A DNA stretch of 6,459 nt from Deltaproteobacteria bacterium. Lineage in GTDB: Bacteria; Desulfobacterota; Desulfovibrionia; Desulfovibrionales; Desulfovibrionaceae. Position numbers and translations under genes: made by a program. Below, in pieces: positions 1 to 5,060 of the stretch. Below the pieces are notes generated by a model. That model had not been told where the DNA came from. It searched no databases and saw only the letters and a program-made list of their open reading frames with translations. Numbering within the stretch: position 1 is the first letter of the stretch; every line of letters begins with the position of its first letter. The stretch is taken from positions 1 through 6,459 of the forward strand of contig JANXYI010000363.1 in the NCBI GenBank assembly GCA_025350085.1. The letters run 5' to 3'.

Positions 1-1259
1 GACTTCTTGCGGTACTCGATGGCCTGCACGTACTTGGTGCCGAACTCCTCCAGGGCCGAGATCTTGACCATGTCGCCCTGGGTGCGGATGGTGTCGCGCA
101 GGCCCACCACATCGCCGATGACGAACATGGCGTTCTTCATGCTGCGGCCGAAGAACTCCAGGCACAGCACGCGGGAAAATTTCGGCTTGGGGTGCAGGGT
201 GAACACGCATTCGGTGATGATGCCGTCCACGCCCTCCTTCTGCACGCCGGGCAGCCCGCCCAGGTACTTGTTCGACACGTCCTTGCCCAGGCCCGTGCCG
301 CGCACGTCCGTGCCGGAAAGGACAACCGCGTCCTTCAGGCCGCCACGCTCGTCCAGAATCTCAAAGGACGCGGTCTCGCCCTCGAAGATCTTGTGCCCGG
401 GATGGTCCTTCCGGCGCACAGTGATGACCTCGCCCAGGGGCGTGACCATGGTGAAGGAGGCGATGTTGTCGATGGTGGTGCCGTACTCAAAGGCAAACGG
501 CCCGCCGGAGTTCTCGGAGATGTTGCCGCCCAGCGTCGAGGCCGCCTTGGAGGCCGGGTCCACGGTGAACAGCAGGTTCTGCTCGTCCGCGGCCTTGATG
601 GCATCGAGCGTGATGACCCCGGACTGGGCGGTGAGCAGCATGCGGTCCGGGTCCACGTCGATGATCTTCTTGAACCGGGCCAGGGAGAGCACCACCGAGC
701 GCGCGAACATGGGGATGGCCCCGCCGGTGAGGCCGGTGCCGCCGCCGCGCGGAATAACGCCGAAGGAGAGCTCATTGGCCAGCTTGACGATGCGCTGCAC
801 CTGCTCCGTGGTCTCGGGAAAGAGCACGAACAGCGGCAGCTCCAGGCGCAGGTCGGTGGCGTCCGTGGCGCATTCGATGCGCGTGTTGGCGTGCTCGCCG
901 ATGAGCTCTGCGGGCAGGAACTCGGCCAGCCGGGCCTTGAGGGTGAGGGCGAAGCCCTGGTCCGCGTCGTAGCGCTCCCAGAAGCTGGCCACGGCCGCTG
1001 CCAGCACACGCGGGAACTCGCCGGACAGGCTCGGCCGGGCAATGGACAGCTTGCGGTCCACGCTCTGGCGCACCAGGTGGGCGTCCACAAAGGGGTTGTA
1101 GCGCACCAGGAACAGCTCGGCGGCCAGGCTCATGGCCAGCTCGCGCACGCTGTCCGGCCACTGGGCAAAGCCGCCCTCCTCGGGCGAGGCGGTCAGGCCC
1201 AGCACGCGGGTCAGGATGCGTTCATCGGAGATGGAGATGTGCGGACCGATCAGCGGCAT
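1..1259 (-). CDS. FAD-linked D-2-hydroxyacid oxidoreductase (GlcD/DUF3683-type), N-terminal 419 residues, partial
   Basis: The gene reads leftward from ATG at 1259 and leaves the window still open. Residues 1-130 are an N-terminal extension that is not part of the FAD fold. From about residue 137 a PCMH-type FAD-binding domain begins, with the pyrophosphate loop PRGGGTGLTGGA at 170-181 and the motif DPASKAASTLGGNISENSGG at 234-253. GKDVSNKYLGGLPGVQKEG at 325-343 and the following DGIITE resemble the FAD-linked oxidoreductases that carry a DUF3683-like N-terminus. Family members are usually very long, with an FAD-oxidase C-terminal domain plus 4Fe-4S and CCG (heterodisulfide-reductase-like) domains; those parts would lie outside the window. 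The likely role is oxidation of a D-2-hydroxyacid (D-lactate, glycolate or D-2-hydroxyglutarate) with electrons passed through Fe-S clusters, but the substrate cannot be read from this portion. The start is supported by GGAG at 1270-1273, ten bases upstream. The gene is divergent from the serine unit. Confidence 0.9.
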   Translation of the reverse strand, partial: MPLIGPHISISDERILTRVLGLTASPEEGGFAQWPDSVRELAMSLAAELFLVRYNPFVDAHLVRQSVDRKLSIARPSLSGEFPRVLAAAVASFWERYDADQGFALTLKARLAEFLPAELIGEHANTRIECATDATDLRLELPLFVLFPETTEQVQRIVKLANELSFGVIPRGGGTGLTGGAIPMFARSVVLSLARFKKIIDVDPDRMLLTAQSGVITLDAIKAADEQNLLFTVDPASKAASTLGGNISENSGGPFAFEYGTTIDNIASFTMVTPLGEVITVRRKDHPGHKIFEGETASFEILDERGGLKDAVVLSGTDVRGTGLGKDVSNKYLGGLPGVQKEGVDGIITECVFTLHPKPKFSRVLCLEFFGRSMKNAMFVIGDVVGLRDTIRTQGDMVKISALEEFGTKYVQAIEYRKK

Positions 1260-1325
1260 TGGGCGTCAGCTCCGGGCAGGGATGGTTGTCAGGTTCTGGG
1301 GGTTGCGCGGATACGTGAGTTTAGA

Positions 1326-1354
1326 AGTATAGGTCCGGGCGCTGGCCTTGGCAA
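1326..1354 (-). promoter_or_regulatory. Sigma70-type promoter of the FAD-linked oxidoreductase gene
   Basis: On the minus strand, TTGCCA (1349-1354) and TATACT (1326-1331) are separated by exactly 17 bases. Each hexamer matches the consensus at five of six positions. Transcription would start near 1319, giving a leader of about 60 bases before the ATG at 1259. No comparably good promoter is visible for the divergent aminotransferase gene. Confidence 0.75.
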
Positions 1355-1390
1355 GTTCGGGCCGTCCTGGCTTCCCGCGCCGCTTTACAG

Positions 1391-1445
1391 CCGGGGGCAG
1401 TAGGGGTAAGGGACTGCTTTCGCGCATTCCCCGGCGTACACGCCG
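1391..1445 (+). promoter_or_regulatory. Nested inverted repeats upstream of the aminotransferase gene
   Basis: CCGGGG (1391-1396) can pair with CCCCGG (1429-1434), and directly inside it GCAGT (1397-1401) pairs with ACTGC (1413-1417), giving an 11-bp stem with a bulge at 1418-1428. A second hairpin, CGGCG-TACA-CGCCG (1432-1445), shares bases 1432-1434 with the outer stem, so the two folds compete. There is no T-run, so neither is a standard terminator. It could be a leader fold or an operator. The transcription start is unknown, and GC-rich sequence makes such pairings common. Confidence 0.3.
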
Positions 1446-1461
1446 TACATTCTTCTACCAC

Positions 1462-1469
1462 GAGGTGAT
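1462..1469 (+). promoter_or_regulatory. Ribosome binding site of the aminotransferase gene
   Basis: GAGGTGAT is complementary to the 3' end of 16S rRNA over eight bases and ends six bases before the ATG at 1476. It fixes that start. Confidence 0.85.
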
Positions 1470-1475
1470 CCGCCC

Positions 1476-2609
1476 ATGAGCACCCAGGACTTTGCCGAAC
1501 TCCAGCTGTTCATCACCGGCCCGACGTTCATACGCCCCGAGATCCGCGAGGCGGGCCTGCTGCCCGAGTTCGGGCACCGCGACTCCGAGAACAACAAGCG
1601 CTTCAAGCCCATCATGGCGAACCTGAAGACGCTTGCGGGCTGCGCTGACGACTTCCACGTCATCATCCTCAACGGCTCGGGCTCGAGCGCCATGGAGGCC
1701 ACGGTGCGCTCGCTGGTGGCCGACGACGAGACCGTGCTCAACGTCTCCGTTGGAGCCTTTGGCGACCTGTACCACAAGATGGCCGTGGTCAACGGCAAGA
1801 AGGCCCAACAGCTCAAGTTCGCCCCGGGGTCGGCCATCGACTTGGCCAAGCTCGAGGCCGCGCTCACCGAGCACAAGCCCGCCTGCGTGACCTTCACCCA
1901 CAACGAGACCTCCACCGGCGTGACCAACGACCTGCGCGCCGTGTGCGCGCTCATCCGCAAGCATGGGGCGCTTCCGCTGGTGGACGGCGTGAGCATCTTC
2001 GGCGGCGCGGCCATTGATCTCTCTGGCTCCGGCGCGGCCACCTATGCCACCAGCACCCAGAAGTCCCTGGCCCTGCCTGCGGGCTTCGGCATCCTCTTCG
2101 CCTCCGAGGAGGCCATTGAGAAGGCCAAGGCCGTCAAGAACAAGGGCTTTGCCACGGACATCAACGCGCAGCTGGGCCGGGCGTCCAAGAGCCAGACGCT
2201 CACCACGCCCAACTGCACCCTGGCCAACCAGATGTGTGTGCAGCTCGATTACATCGTGAACACCGAGGGCATCGACAAGCGCTTTGCCCGGCACCAGCAG
2301 ATGCGCGCCATGGTGGCGGACTTCGTGGCTGGGCTGCCCGGCTTCGAGCTGCTGGCCCCGGAGGGCCACCGCTCGCCCACCCTGACCGCCGTGCGGGTTC
2401 CGGCCGGCGTCACCGTGGCGGAGCTCAAGAAGGTGAAAGAGGCCATGCGCGCCAAGGGCTTCCTCTTCGACCCCGGCTACGGCAAGCTGAACACCGACCT
2501 GGAGGAGAAGGGCCAGCGCGTGCTCATCCGCCTCGGCCACATGGGCGACATCACCCCAGCAATGCTCGCCGCGTACCTGGACGCCCTCAAGCCCGAACTG
2601 CTGAAATAG
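1476..2609 (+). CDS. Class V PLP aminotransferase, probable phosphoserine (or alanine/serine-glyoxylate) aminotransferase
   Basis: This 377-residue protein is a complete fold-type I, class V aminotransferase of the alanine-glyoxylate/serine-pyruvate group, not the classical SerC group. Visible landmarks are TGPT near residue 14, GHRD (33-36), the cofactor phosphate loop NGSGSSAMEA (66-75), the THNETSTG segment (141-148), the pyridine-nitrogen aspartate in LVDGVS (D170), the Schiff-base lysine in TSTQKS (K196), and IRLGHMG (351-357), whose R352 is the likely substrate-carboxylate arginine. The length is normal for the family. The gene lies 31 bases before serA on the same strand, which makes conversion of 3-phosphohydroxypyruvate plus glutamate to phosphoserine plus 2-oxoglutarate the most likely role. 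No classical serC is present in the window. The alternative is serine- or alanine-glyoxylate transamination; sequence alone does not separate them. I leave the symbol blank because it is not an orthologue of serC. Confidence 0.9.
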   Translation: MSTQDFAELQLFITGPTFIRPEIREAGLLPEFGHRDSENNKRFKPIMANLKTLAGCADDFHVIILNGSGSSAMEATVRSLVADDETVLNVSVGAFGDLYHKMAVVNGKKAQQLKFAPGSAIDLAKLEAALTEHKPACVTFTHNETSTGVTNDLRAVCALIRKHGALPLVDGVSIFGGAAIDLSGSGAATYATSTQKSLALPAGFGILFASEEAIEKAKAVKNKGFATDINAQLGRASKSQTLTTPNCTLANQMCVQLDYIVNTEGIDKRFARHQQMRAMVADFVAGLPGFELLAPEGHRSPTLTAVRVPAGVTVAELKKVKEAMRAKGFLFDPGYGKLNTDLEEKGQRVLIRLGHMGDITPAMLAAYLDALKPELLK

Positions 2610-2622
2610 CCAGCATTGCTGG
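2556..2622 (+). repeat. 11-bp inverted repeat and 13-base palindrome spanning the aminotransferase-serA junction
   Basis: CCAGCAATGCT (2556-2566), inside the end of the aminotransferase gene, is the exact reverse complement of AGCATTGCTGG (2612-2622), just past its stop codon. The downstream copy sits in its own palindrome, CCAGCA-T-TGCTGG (2610-2622), so it can fold on itself or pair with the upstream copy. The structure ends a few bases before the serA ribosome binding site. It may tune serA translation or protect an mRNA end, or it may be chance. Confidence 0.45.
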
Positions 2623-2625
2623 AAT

Positions 2626-2631
2626 AAGGGG
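2626..2631 (+). promoter_or_regulatory. Ribosome binding site of serA
   Basis: AAGGGG ends nine bases before the ATG at 2641. It is a moderate site, weaker than that of the upstream gene. Confidence 0.65.
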
Positions 2632-2640
2632 AAACTCATC

Positions 2641-3825
2641 ATGCGTATTCTTGCCAATGACGGCCTGAACGAAGAGGCCGTGGCCTTCCTCAAGAAGGAA
2701 GGCTTCACCGTGGAGACCGAAAAGCGCAGCACCGACGACCTCATCGGCGAGATCGGCGACTTCGACGCCCTGCTCGTGCGCAGCGCCACCAAGGTCACGC
2801 GCGAGATCATCGAGGCCGGCACCAAGAACGGCGGCAAGCTCAAGATCGTGGGCCGCGGCGGCGTGGGCACGGACAACATCGACCTGGAGGCGGCCAAGGC
2901 CTGCGGCGTCATCGTCAAGTTCGCGCCCAACGGCAACACCAACGCCACGGCCGAGCACGCCCTCGGGCTGATGTTCGCCGTGGCGCGCAAGGTGCCCATG
3001 GCCCACCACACCTTGAAGGGCGGCGTGTGGCACAAGAAGCGCTTCCAGGGCAACGAGCTCATGGGCAAGACACTGGGCATCATCGGCTGCGGCCGCATCG
3101 GCCAGGCCCTCGCAGCCAAGGCCCTGGGCATCGGCATGAAGGTCGTGGGCTTTGACCTGTACCGCATGCCGGACTCGAGCGTGGACTACCTGGACAGCAT
3201 CGACGAGGTGCTCAAGGCGTCCGACTTCATCAGCCTGCACACCGGCGGCAAGAACGCCATCATCGCCGAGCGCGAGCTGAAGCTTATGAAGCCCACGGCG
3301 TACCTGATCAACGCCTCGCGCGGCAGCAACGTGAGCGAGGCGGCGCTCTATGACGCGCTGAAGAACGGCATCATCGCGGGTGCGGCGCTCGACTGCTACG
3401 AGAAGGAGCCCAAGCGCGAGGGCGAGGCCTTTGCCTCCTGCCTGCACGAGCTGGACAACCTGGTCATGAGCGCGCACCTGGGCGCCAGCACGCTGAACGC
3501 CGTGCGCAAGACCGGCATGGAGATCGCCGAGGTGGTGACCAAGTACCTGCGCCGCGGCGACTTCGGCAACTCGGTCAACGTGGGCGAAACCGTGGAGGAG
3601 GAGGGCAAGCGCATCTACGCGCTGTTCATCACCCACGAGGACAAGCCGGGCATGTTCGGCAAGTTCGGCACCGCCCTAGGCGATCTGGGCATCAACATCC
3701 GCGAGAACAACTCGCGCTTCTTGTCCGACTCCGTGCAGACCGTGTACGTGGTGCACCAGGAGCCCACCGAGGAAGTGCGCGAAAAGCTCATGGCCATCCC
3801 GGGCGTCAAGCGCGTGACCTTCTAG
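2641..3825 (+). CDS. serA: D-3-phosphoglycerate dehydrogenase, short form with C-terminal ACT domain
   Basis: SerA oxidises 3-phosphoglycerate to 3-phosphohydroxypyruvate with NAD, the committed step of serine synthesis in the cytoplasm. The 394 residues comprise a substrate/NAD two-lobed core (about 1-315) and one ACT domain (about 324-394). The Rossmann motif is GCGRIG (149-154), followed by D172, which should hold the NAD ribose. The catalytic set is R227 (NASRG), E256 (KEP) and H279 (SAHLGAST), the usual Arg-Glu-His trio of D-isomer-specific 2-hydroxyacid dehydrogenases. In the ACT domain, H332 and N352 align with residues that bind feedback serine in the E. coli enzyme, whereas the E. 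coli Asn346 position is D334 here, so inhibition by serine is possible but may differ. It lacks the extra intervening domain of the long 530-residue form. It is cotranscribed with the upstream aminotransferase and followed by a terminator. Some family members also reduce 2-oxoglutarate. Confidence 0.95.
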   Translation: MRILANDGLNEEAVAFLKKEGFTVETEKRSTDDLIGEIGDFDALLVRSATKVTREIIEAGTKNGGKLKIVGRGGVGTDNIDLEAAKACGVIVKFAPNGNTNATAEHALGLMFAVARKVPMAHHTLKGGVWHKKRFQGNELMGKTLGIIGCGRIGQALAAKALGIGMKVVGFDLYRMPDSSVDYLDSIDEVLKASDFISLHTGGKNAIIAERELKLMKPTAYLINASRGSNVSEAALYDALKNGIIAGAALDCYEKEPKREGEAFASCLHELDNLVMSAHLGASTLNAVRKTGMEIAEVVTKYLRRGDFGNSVNVGETVEEEGKRIYALFITHEDKPGMFGKFGTALGDLGINIRENNSRFLSDSVQTVYVVHQEPTEEVREKLMAIPGVKRVTF

Positions 3826-3846
3826 GCTTTAGCCAGAAGAAACAAC

Positions 3847-3882
3847 AAAGCCCCTGTCCGGTACGCCGGGCCGGGGCTTTTT
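3847..3882 (+). terminator. Rho-independent terminator after serA, probably bidirectional
   Basis: AAAGCCCC (3847-3854) pairs with GGGGCTTT (3873-3880), with an inner CCGG/CCGG stem closing on a TACG tetraloop. The + strand ends in TTTTT (3878-3882). Read leftward, the stem is followed by a T-rich tail opposite 3836-3849, so it can also end the leftward gene whose stop codon is at 3904. Confidence 0.9.
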
Positions 3883-3903
3883 CGCACGCCGCGGACGGTA
3901 GCC

Positions 3904-4152
3904 TCACACGGCTGGGGTGAGCTCCCCGCAGACCAGGCTGCGTCCACGGCGCAGCGCCAGTTCAAAGGCCTCTTCCTTGTCCAGGCACTGGGAATCGAAA
4001 GCCAGCACTTTCCCGGAGTCGTCGCCCGCGCGGTGCCTGCGCGCGGAGAGTCCCGGCGAGAAAACCCCCTCGGCGATCTTGATGGCAAAGGGCCGGATCT
4101 CCCAGCCCTCGAAGAGCTGCATCCGGCCGGTGAACACCCTCTTGCCCTGCAT
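3904..4152 (-). CDS. Small hypothetical protein, 82 residues
   Basis: I do not recognise this family. The protein starts MQGKRVFTGRMQLFEGWEIR and ends CGELTPAV. It has no signal peptide, membrane segment or known motif. It mixes basic patches (residues 38-41, RRHR; 68-71, RRGR) with an acidic helix-like stretch (58-66), and has two separated cysteines, C56 and C75. That it is a real gene rests on the near-perfect ribosome binding site GGAGGTGG (4157-4164), four bases before the ATG, and on its stop lying about 20 bases from a terminator that also works leftward. The reading frame stays open upstream to 4422, but that extension has unlikely composition and no ribosome binding site. It is probably cytoplasmic. 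It may share a transcript with the leftward gene at 4340-4591, 187 bases upstream. Confidence 0.7.
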   Translation of the reverse strand: MQGKRVFTGRMQLFEGWEIRPFAIKIAEGVFSPGLSARRHRAGDDSGKVLAFDSQCLDKEEAFELALRRGRSLVCGELTPAV

Positions 4153-4156
4153 CTGC

Positions 4157-4164
4157 CACCTCCC
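4157..4164 (-). promoter_or_regulatory. Ribosome binding site deciding the start of the 82-residue gene
   Basis: On the minus strand, GGAGGTGG lies four bases before the ATG at 4152. It decides against the longer open frame that starts at 4422. Confidence 0.8.
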
Positions 4165-4280
4165 CGTATCTTCTGGGTCCGGCACCGAGTGCCCGTCCCT
4201 TGATGTTCTGTTCAGGCTAAAGTCCCTGATGGCGGCCTGCGGACGGCTTGTTGGGCTGCTGTCTCGAACCGCTGTGGGCC

Positions 4281-4320
4281 ATCCAGGCGGCAAGAGGCCG
4301 CCACCAGGAACCGTTTGGAT
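4281..4320 (-). repeat. Hairpin between the two small leftward genes
   Basis: GGCGGC (4286-4291) and GCCGCC (4297-4302) form a 6-bp stem with a five-base loop. Outside it, ATCCA (4281-4285) can pair with TGGAT (4316-4320). It lies about 20-60 bases past the stop of the 83-residue gene on the minus strand. There is no T-run, so it is at best a weak terminator or an RNA-stabilising hairpin. Confidence 0.4.
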
Positions 4321-4339
4321 CACTCCACCCGGCCCGGCG

Positions 4340-4591
4340 TCAGAGCCGCGGCGAGATGTCCACGCACTCGGAGTGGTACGCGCAGCCGCTCTGGTCGCAG
4401 TAGCCGCCCCTGGCCTTAGCAAAGCAGTCGAAGTGGCCCGCCTTGCGCTGGGCCAGGCGCACGGCCTCGACCCGTCCGAGCAGGGCTTCCCGGCCGCCTG
4501 TGGCCACTTTGGAGCCGGAGGCTTTGGACTTCATGGCCGCTGCGGACTTGCCGGGCTTCTGGGCCGCAGGCGCTTTTGTCATTTTCAACAT
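4340..4591 (-). CDS. Small Lys/Ala-rich protein with C-terminal Cys/His cluster, 83 residues
   Basis: I cannot name this protein. Residues 1-30 are rich in Lys, Ala, Ser and Gly, with seven lysines, and look disordered. Residues 31-50 (TGGREALLGRVEAVRLAQRK) look helical. Residues 53-76 hold H53, C56, C65, C70, H73 and C76, within HFDCFAKARGGYCDQSGCAY and the following HSEC. The spacing C-x8-C-x4-C-x5-C with nearby histidines suggests a bound zinc or Fe-S centre, or disulfides; this is an inference. There is no signal peptide, so a cytoplasmic and possibly nucleic-acid-associated role is conceivable for the basic tail. I chose the ATG at 4591 because AAGGGGG (4598-4604 on the minus strand) lies six bases upstream. 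In-frame alternatives are ATG at 4582 and a far upstream ATG at 4651. No clear promoter was found; an isolated TTGACG lies about 50 bases upstream without a fitting -10. Confidence 0.75.
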   Translation of the reverse strand: MLKMTKAPAAQKPGKSAAAMKSKASGSKVATGGREALLGRVEAVRLAQRKAGHFDCFAKARGGYCDQSGCAYHSECVDISPRL

Positions 4592-4621
4592 CGCATTCCC
4601 CCTTAGGCTTGGAAGGACCCG

Positions 4622-4750
4622 ATGACCGATACCCCGACCGTCAACCCCCATCTTGATCTTCTGCGCAGGCTCCGAAGGCTCGGCCTCGGGCTGACCGCAC
4701 CCCTGTCTCGCCTGCTTTCACCCGCGCCGACCTTGGGCAATCATGACTGA
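4622..4750 (+). CDS. Possible small ORF, 42 residues, divergent from the Cys-rich gene
   Basis: ATG at 4622 opens 42 codons ending in TGA at 4748-4750. GGAAGGA (4611-4617) sits four bases upstream, a good ribosome binding site. The peptide has a basic, leucine-rich middle, LDLLRRLRRLGLGL (residues 11-24), that could form an amphipathic helix, with a proline-containing tail. Position-3 GC is visibly lower than in the large genes, which argues against coding. I know no homologue. It could be a small membrane-interacting protein, a leader peptide, or chance. Confidence 0.3.
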   Translation: MTDTPTVNPHLDLLRRLRRLGLGLTAPLSRLLSPAPTLGNHD

Positions 4751-4790
4751 ATTAGTCTGGTATGCCAGGCCCTCGGGGGGGATTCCTATG

Positions 4791-4808
4791 ATGTGAAAAT
4801 ATTCACCC
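4791..4808 (+). promoter_or_regulatory. Rex-like operator upstream of the multicopper oxidase
   Basis: GTGAA (4793-4797), four A/T bases, then TTCAC (4802-4806) form a perfect inverted repeat. It fits the core of the Rex consensus TTGTGAA-N4-TTCACAA, missing only the first base and the last two. Rex is a repressor that senses the NADH/NAD ratio and is known in Desulfovibrio. The site overlaps a candidate -35 box, a position suited to repression. It could also bind another regulator or be chance. Confidence 0.45.
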
Positions 4809-4831
4809 AAGGGAAATTTGCAAGAGATATT
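4802..4831 (+). promoter_or_regulatory. Candidate promoter of the multicopper oxidase gene
   Basis: TTCACC (4802-4807) and GATATT (4826-4831) are 18 bases apart, each matching four of six consensus bases. An alternative -10, TATATT (4880-4885), is better by itself but has a poor -35. From 4751 to 5060 there is no convincing gene; these AT-rich patches stand out from the GC-rich surroundings and leave a leader of roughly 170-220 bases. Confidence 0.35.
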
Positions 4832-4921
4832 TTGCGTATTGGACGGGCCCCGCAGGTAAGTGGGCAACCACGCACAACATATATTTTCAGGGGCAGAGCC
4901 GCCTGGCCGGGTTGCGCGAAA

Positions 4922-5008
4922 CCTGCTGTTGGGCGGTTGTCCGGGCCCAAAGGGGCAGGCCGTGGCGCGCGCTGGAAGAGAAATCTGGCGCCACGCCCTT
5001 GATTTCTC
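4922..5008 (+). promoter_or_regulatory. Structured 5' leader: hairpin followed by pseudoknot-type interleaved repeats
   Basis: First comes a hairpin: CCTGC (4922-4926) with GCAGG (4955-4959), and inside it TTGGGC (4929-4934) with GCCCAA (4945-4950). Directly after it, CGTGGCGC (4961-4968) is the exact complement of GCGCCACG (4988-4995). GAGAAATC (4978-4985), lying in that loop, is the exact complement of GATTTCTC (5001-5008) outside it. Two 8-bp stems crossing this way have H-type pseudoknot topology, with connecting segments of 9, 2 and 5 bases; the last is short for spanning 8 bp, so the stems may instead be mutually exclusive. A further small hairpin, GGCA-GCTG-TGCC (5036-5047), precedes the ribosome binding site. 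The arrangement suggests a riboregulator of the downstream oxidase; this is an inference from base pairing only. I match it to no known riboswitch class. Confidence 0.4.
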
Positions 5009-5050
5009 CGCCAACCGACGTATCCTGAACGATATGGCAGCTGTGCCGAG

Positions 5051-5055
5051 AGGAG
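5051..5055 (+). promoter_or_regulatory. Ribosome binding site of the multicopper oxidase gene
   Basis: AGGAG ends five bases before the ATG at 5061, and the protein then begins at once with a Tat signal, which confirms the start. Confidence 0.8.
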
Positions 5056-5060
5056 ACGCC

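Noticed and set aside
192..1403. Rightward open frames of 321 and 403 codons across the left gene
   Set aside because: They are shadows of the FAD-linked oxidoreductase, whose minus-strand frame shows clear FAD-binding motifs.
1455..3167. Very long leftward open frame (570 codons) opposite the aminotransferase and serA
   Set aside because: It is antisense to two well-supported enzymes with intact catalytic motifs. Its translation is low-complexity and it arises from strong position-3 GC bias.
4256..4275. tRNA T-loop-like GGTTCGAGA on the minus strand
   Set aside because: The flanking bases do not form a T-stem, and no acceptor or anticodon arms are present.
4153..4422. Upstream extension of the 82-residue gene
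   Set aside because: There is no ribosome binding site at 4422, its composition is repetitive Ala/Arg/Thr/Pro, and a near-perfect site supports the ATG at 4152.
4592..4651. Upstream extension of the Cys-rich gene to the ATG at 4651
   Set aside because: The ATG at 4591 has AAGGGGG at ideal spacing, and the extra 20 residues show no protein-like pattern.
4808..4822. Sigma54-type -12 element (TTGCA)
   Set aside because: The required GG ten bases upstream of the GC is absent.
4793..5002. Rightward 69-codon frame starting GTG in the oxidase leader
   Set aside because: It uses rare AGA, ATA and AGG codons, its start lies inside the Rex-like repeat, and its translation matches nothing I know. The region is better explained as regulatory.
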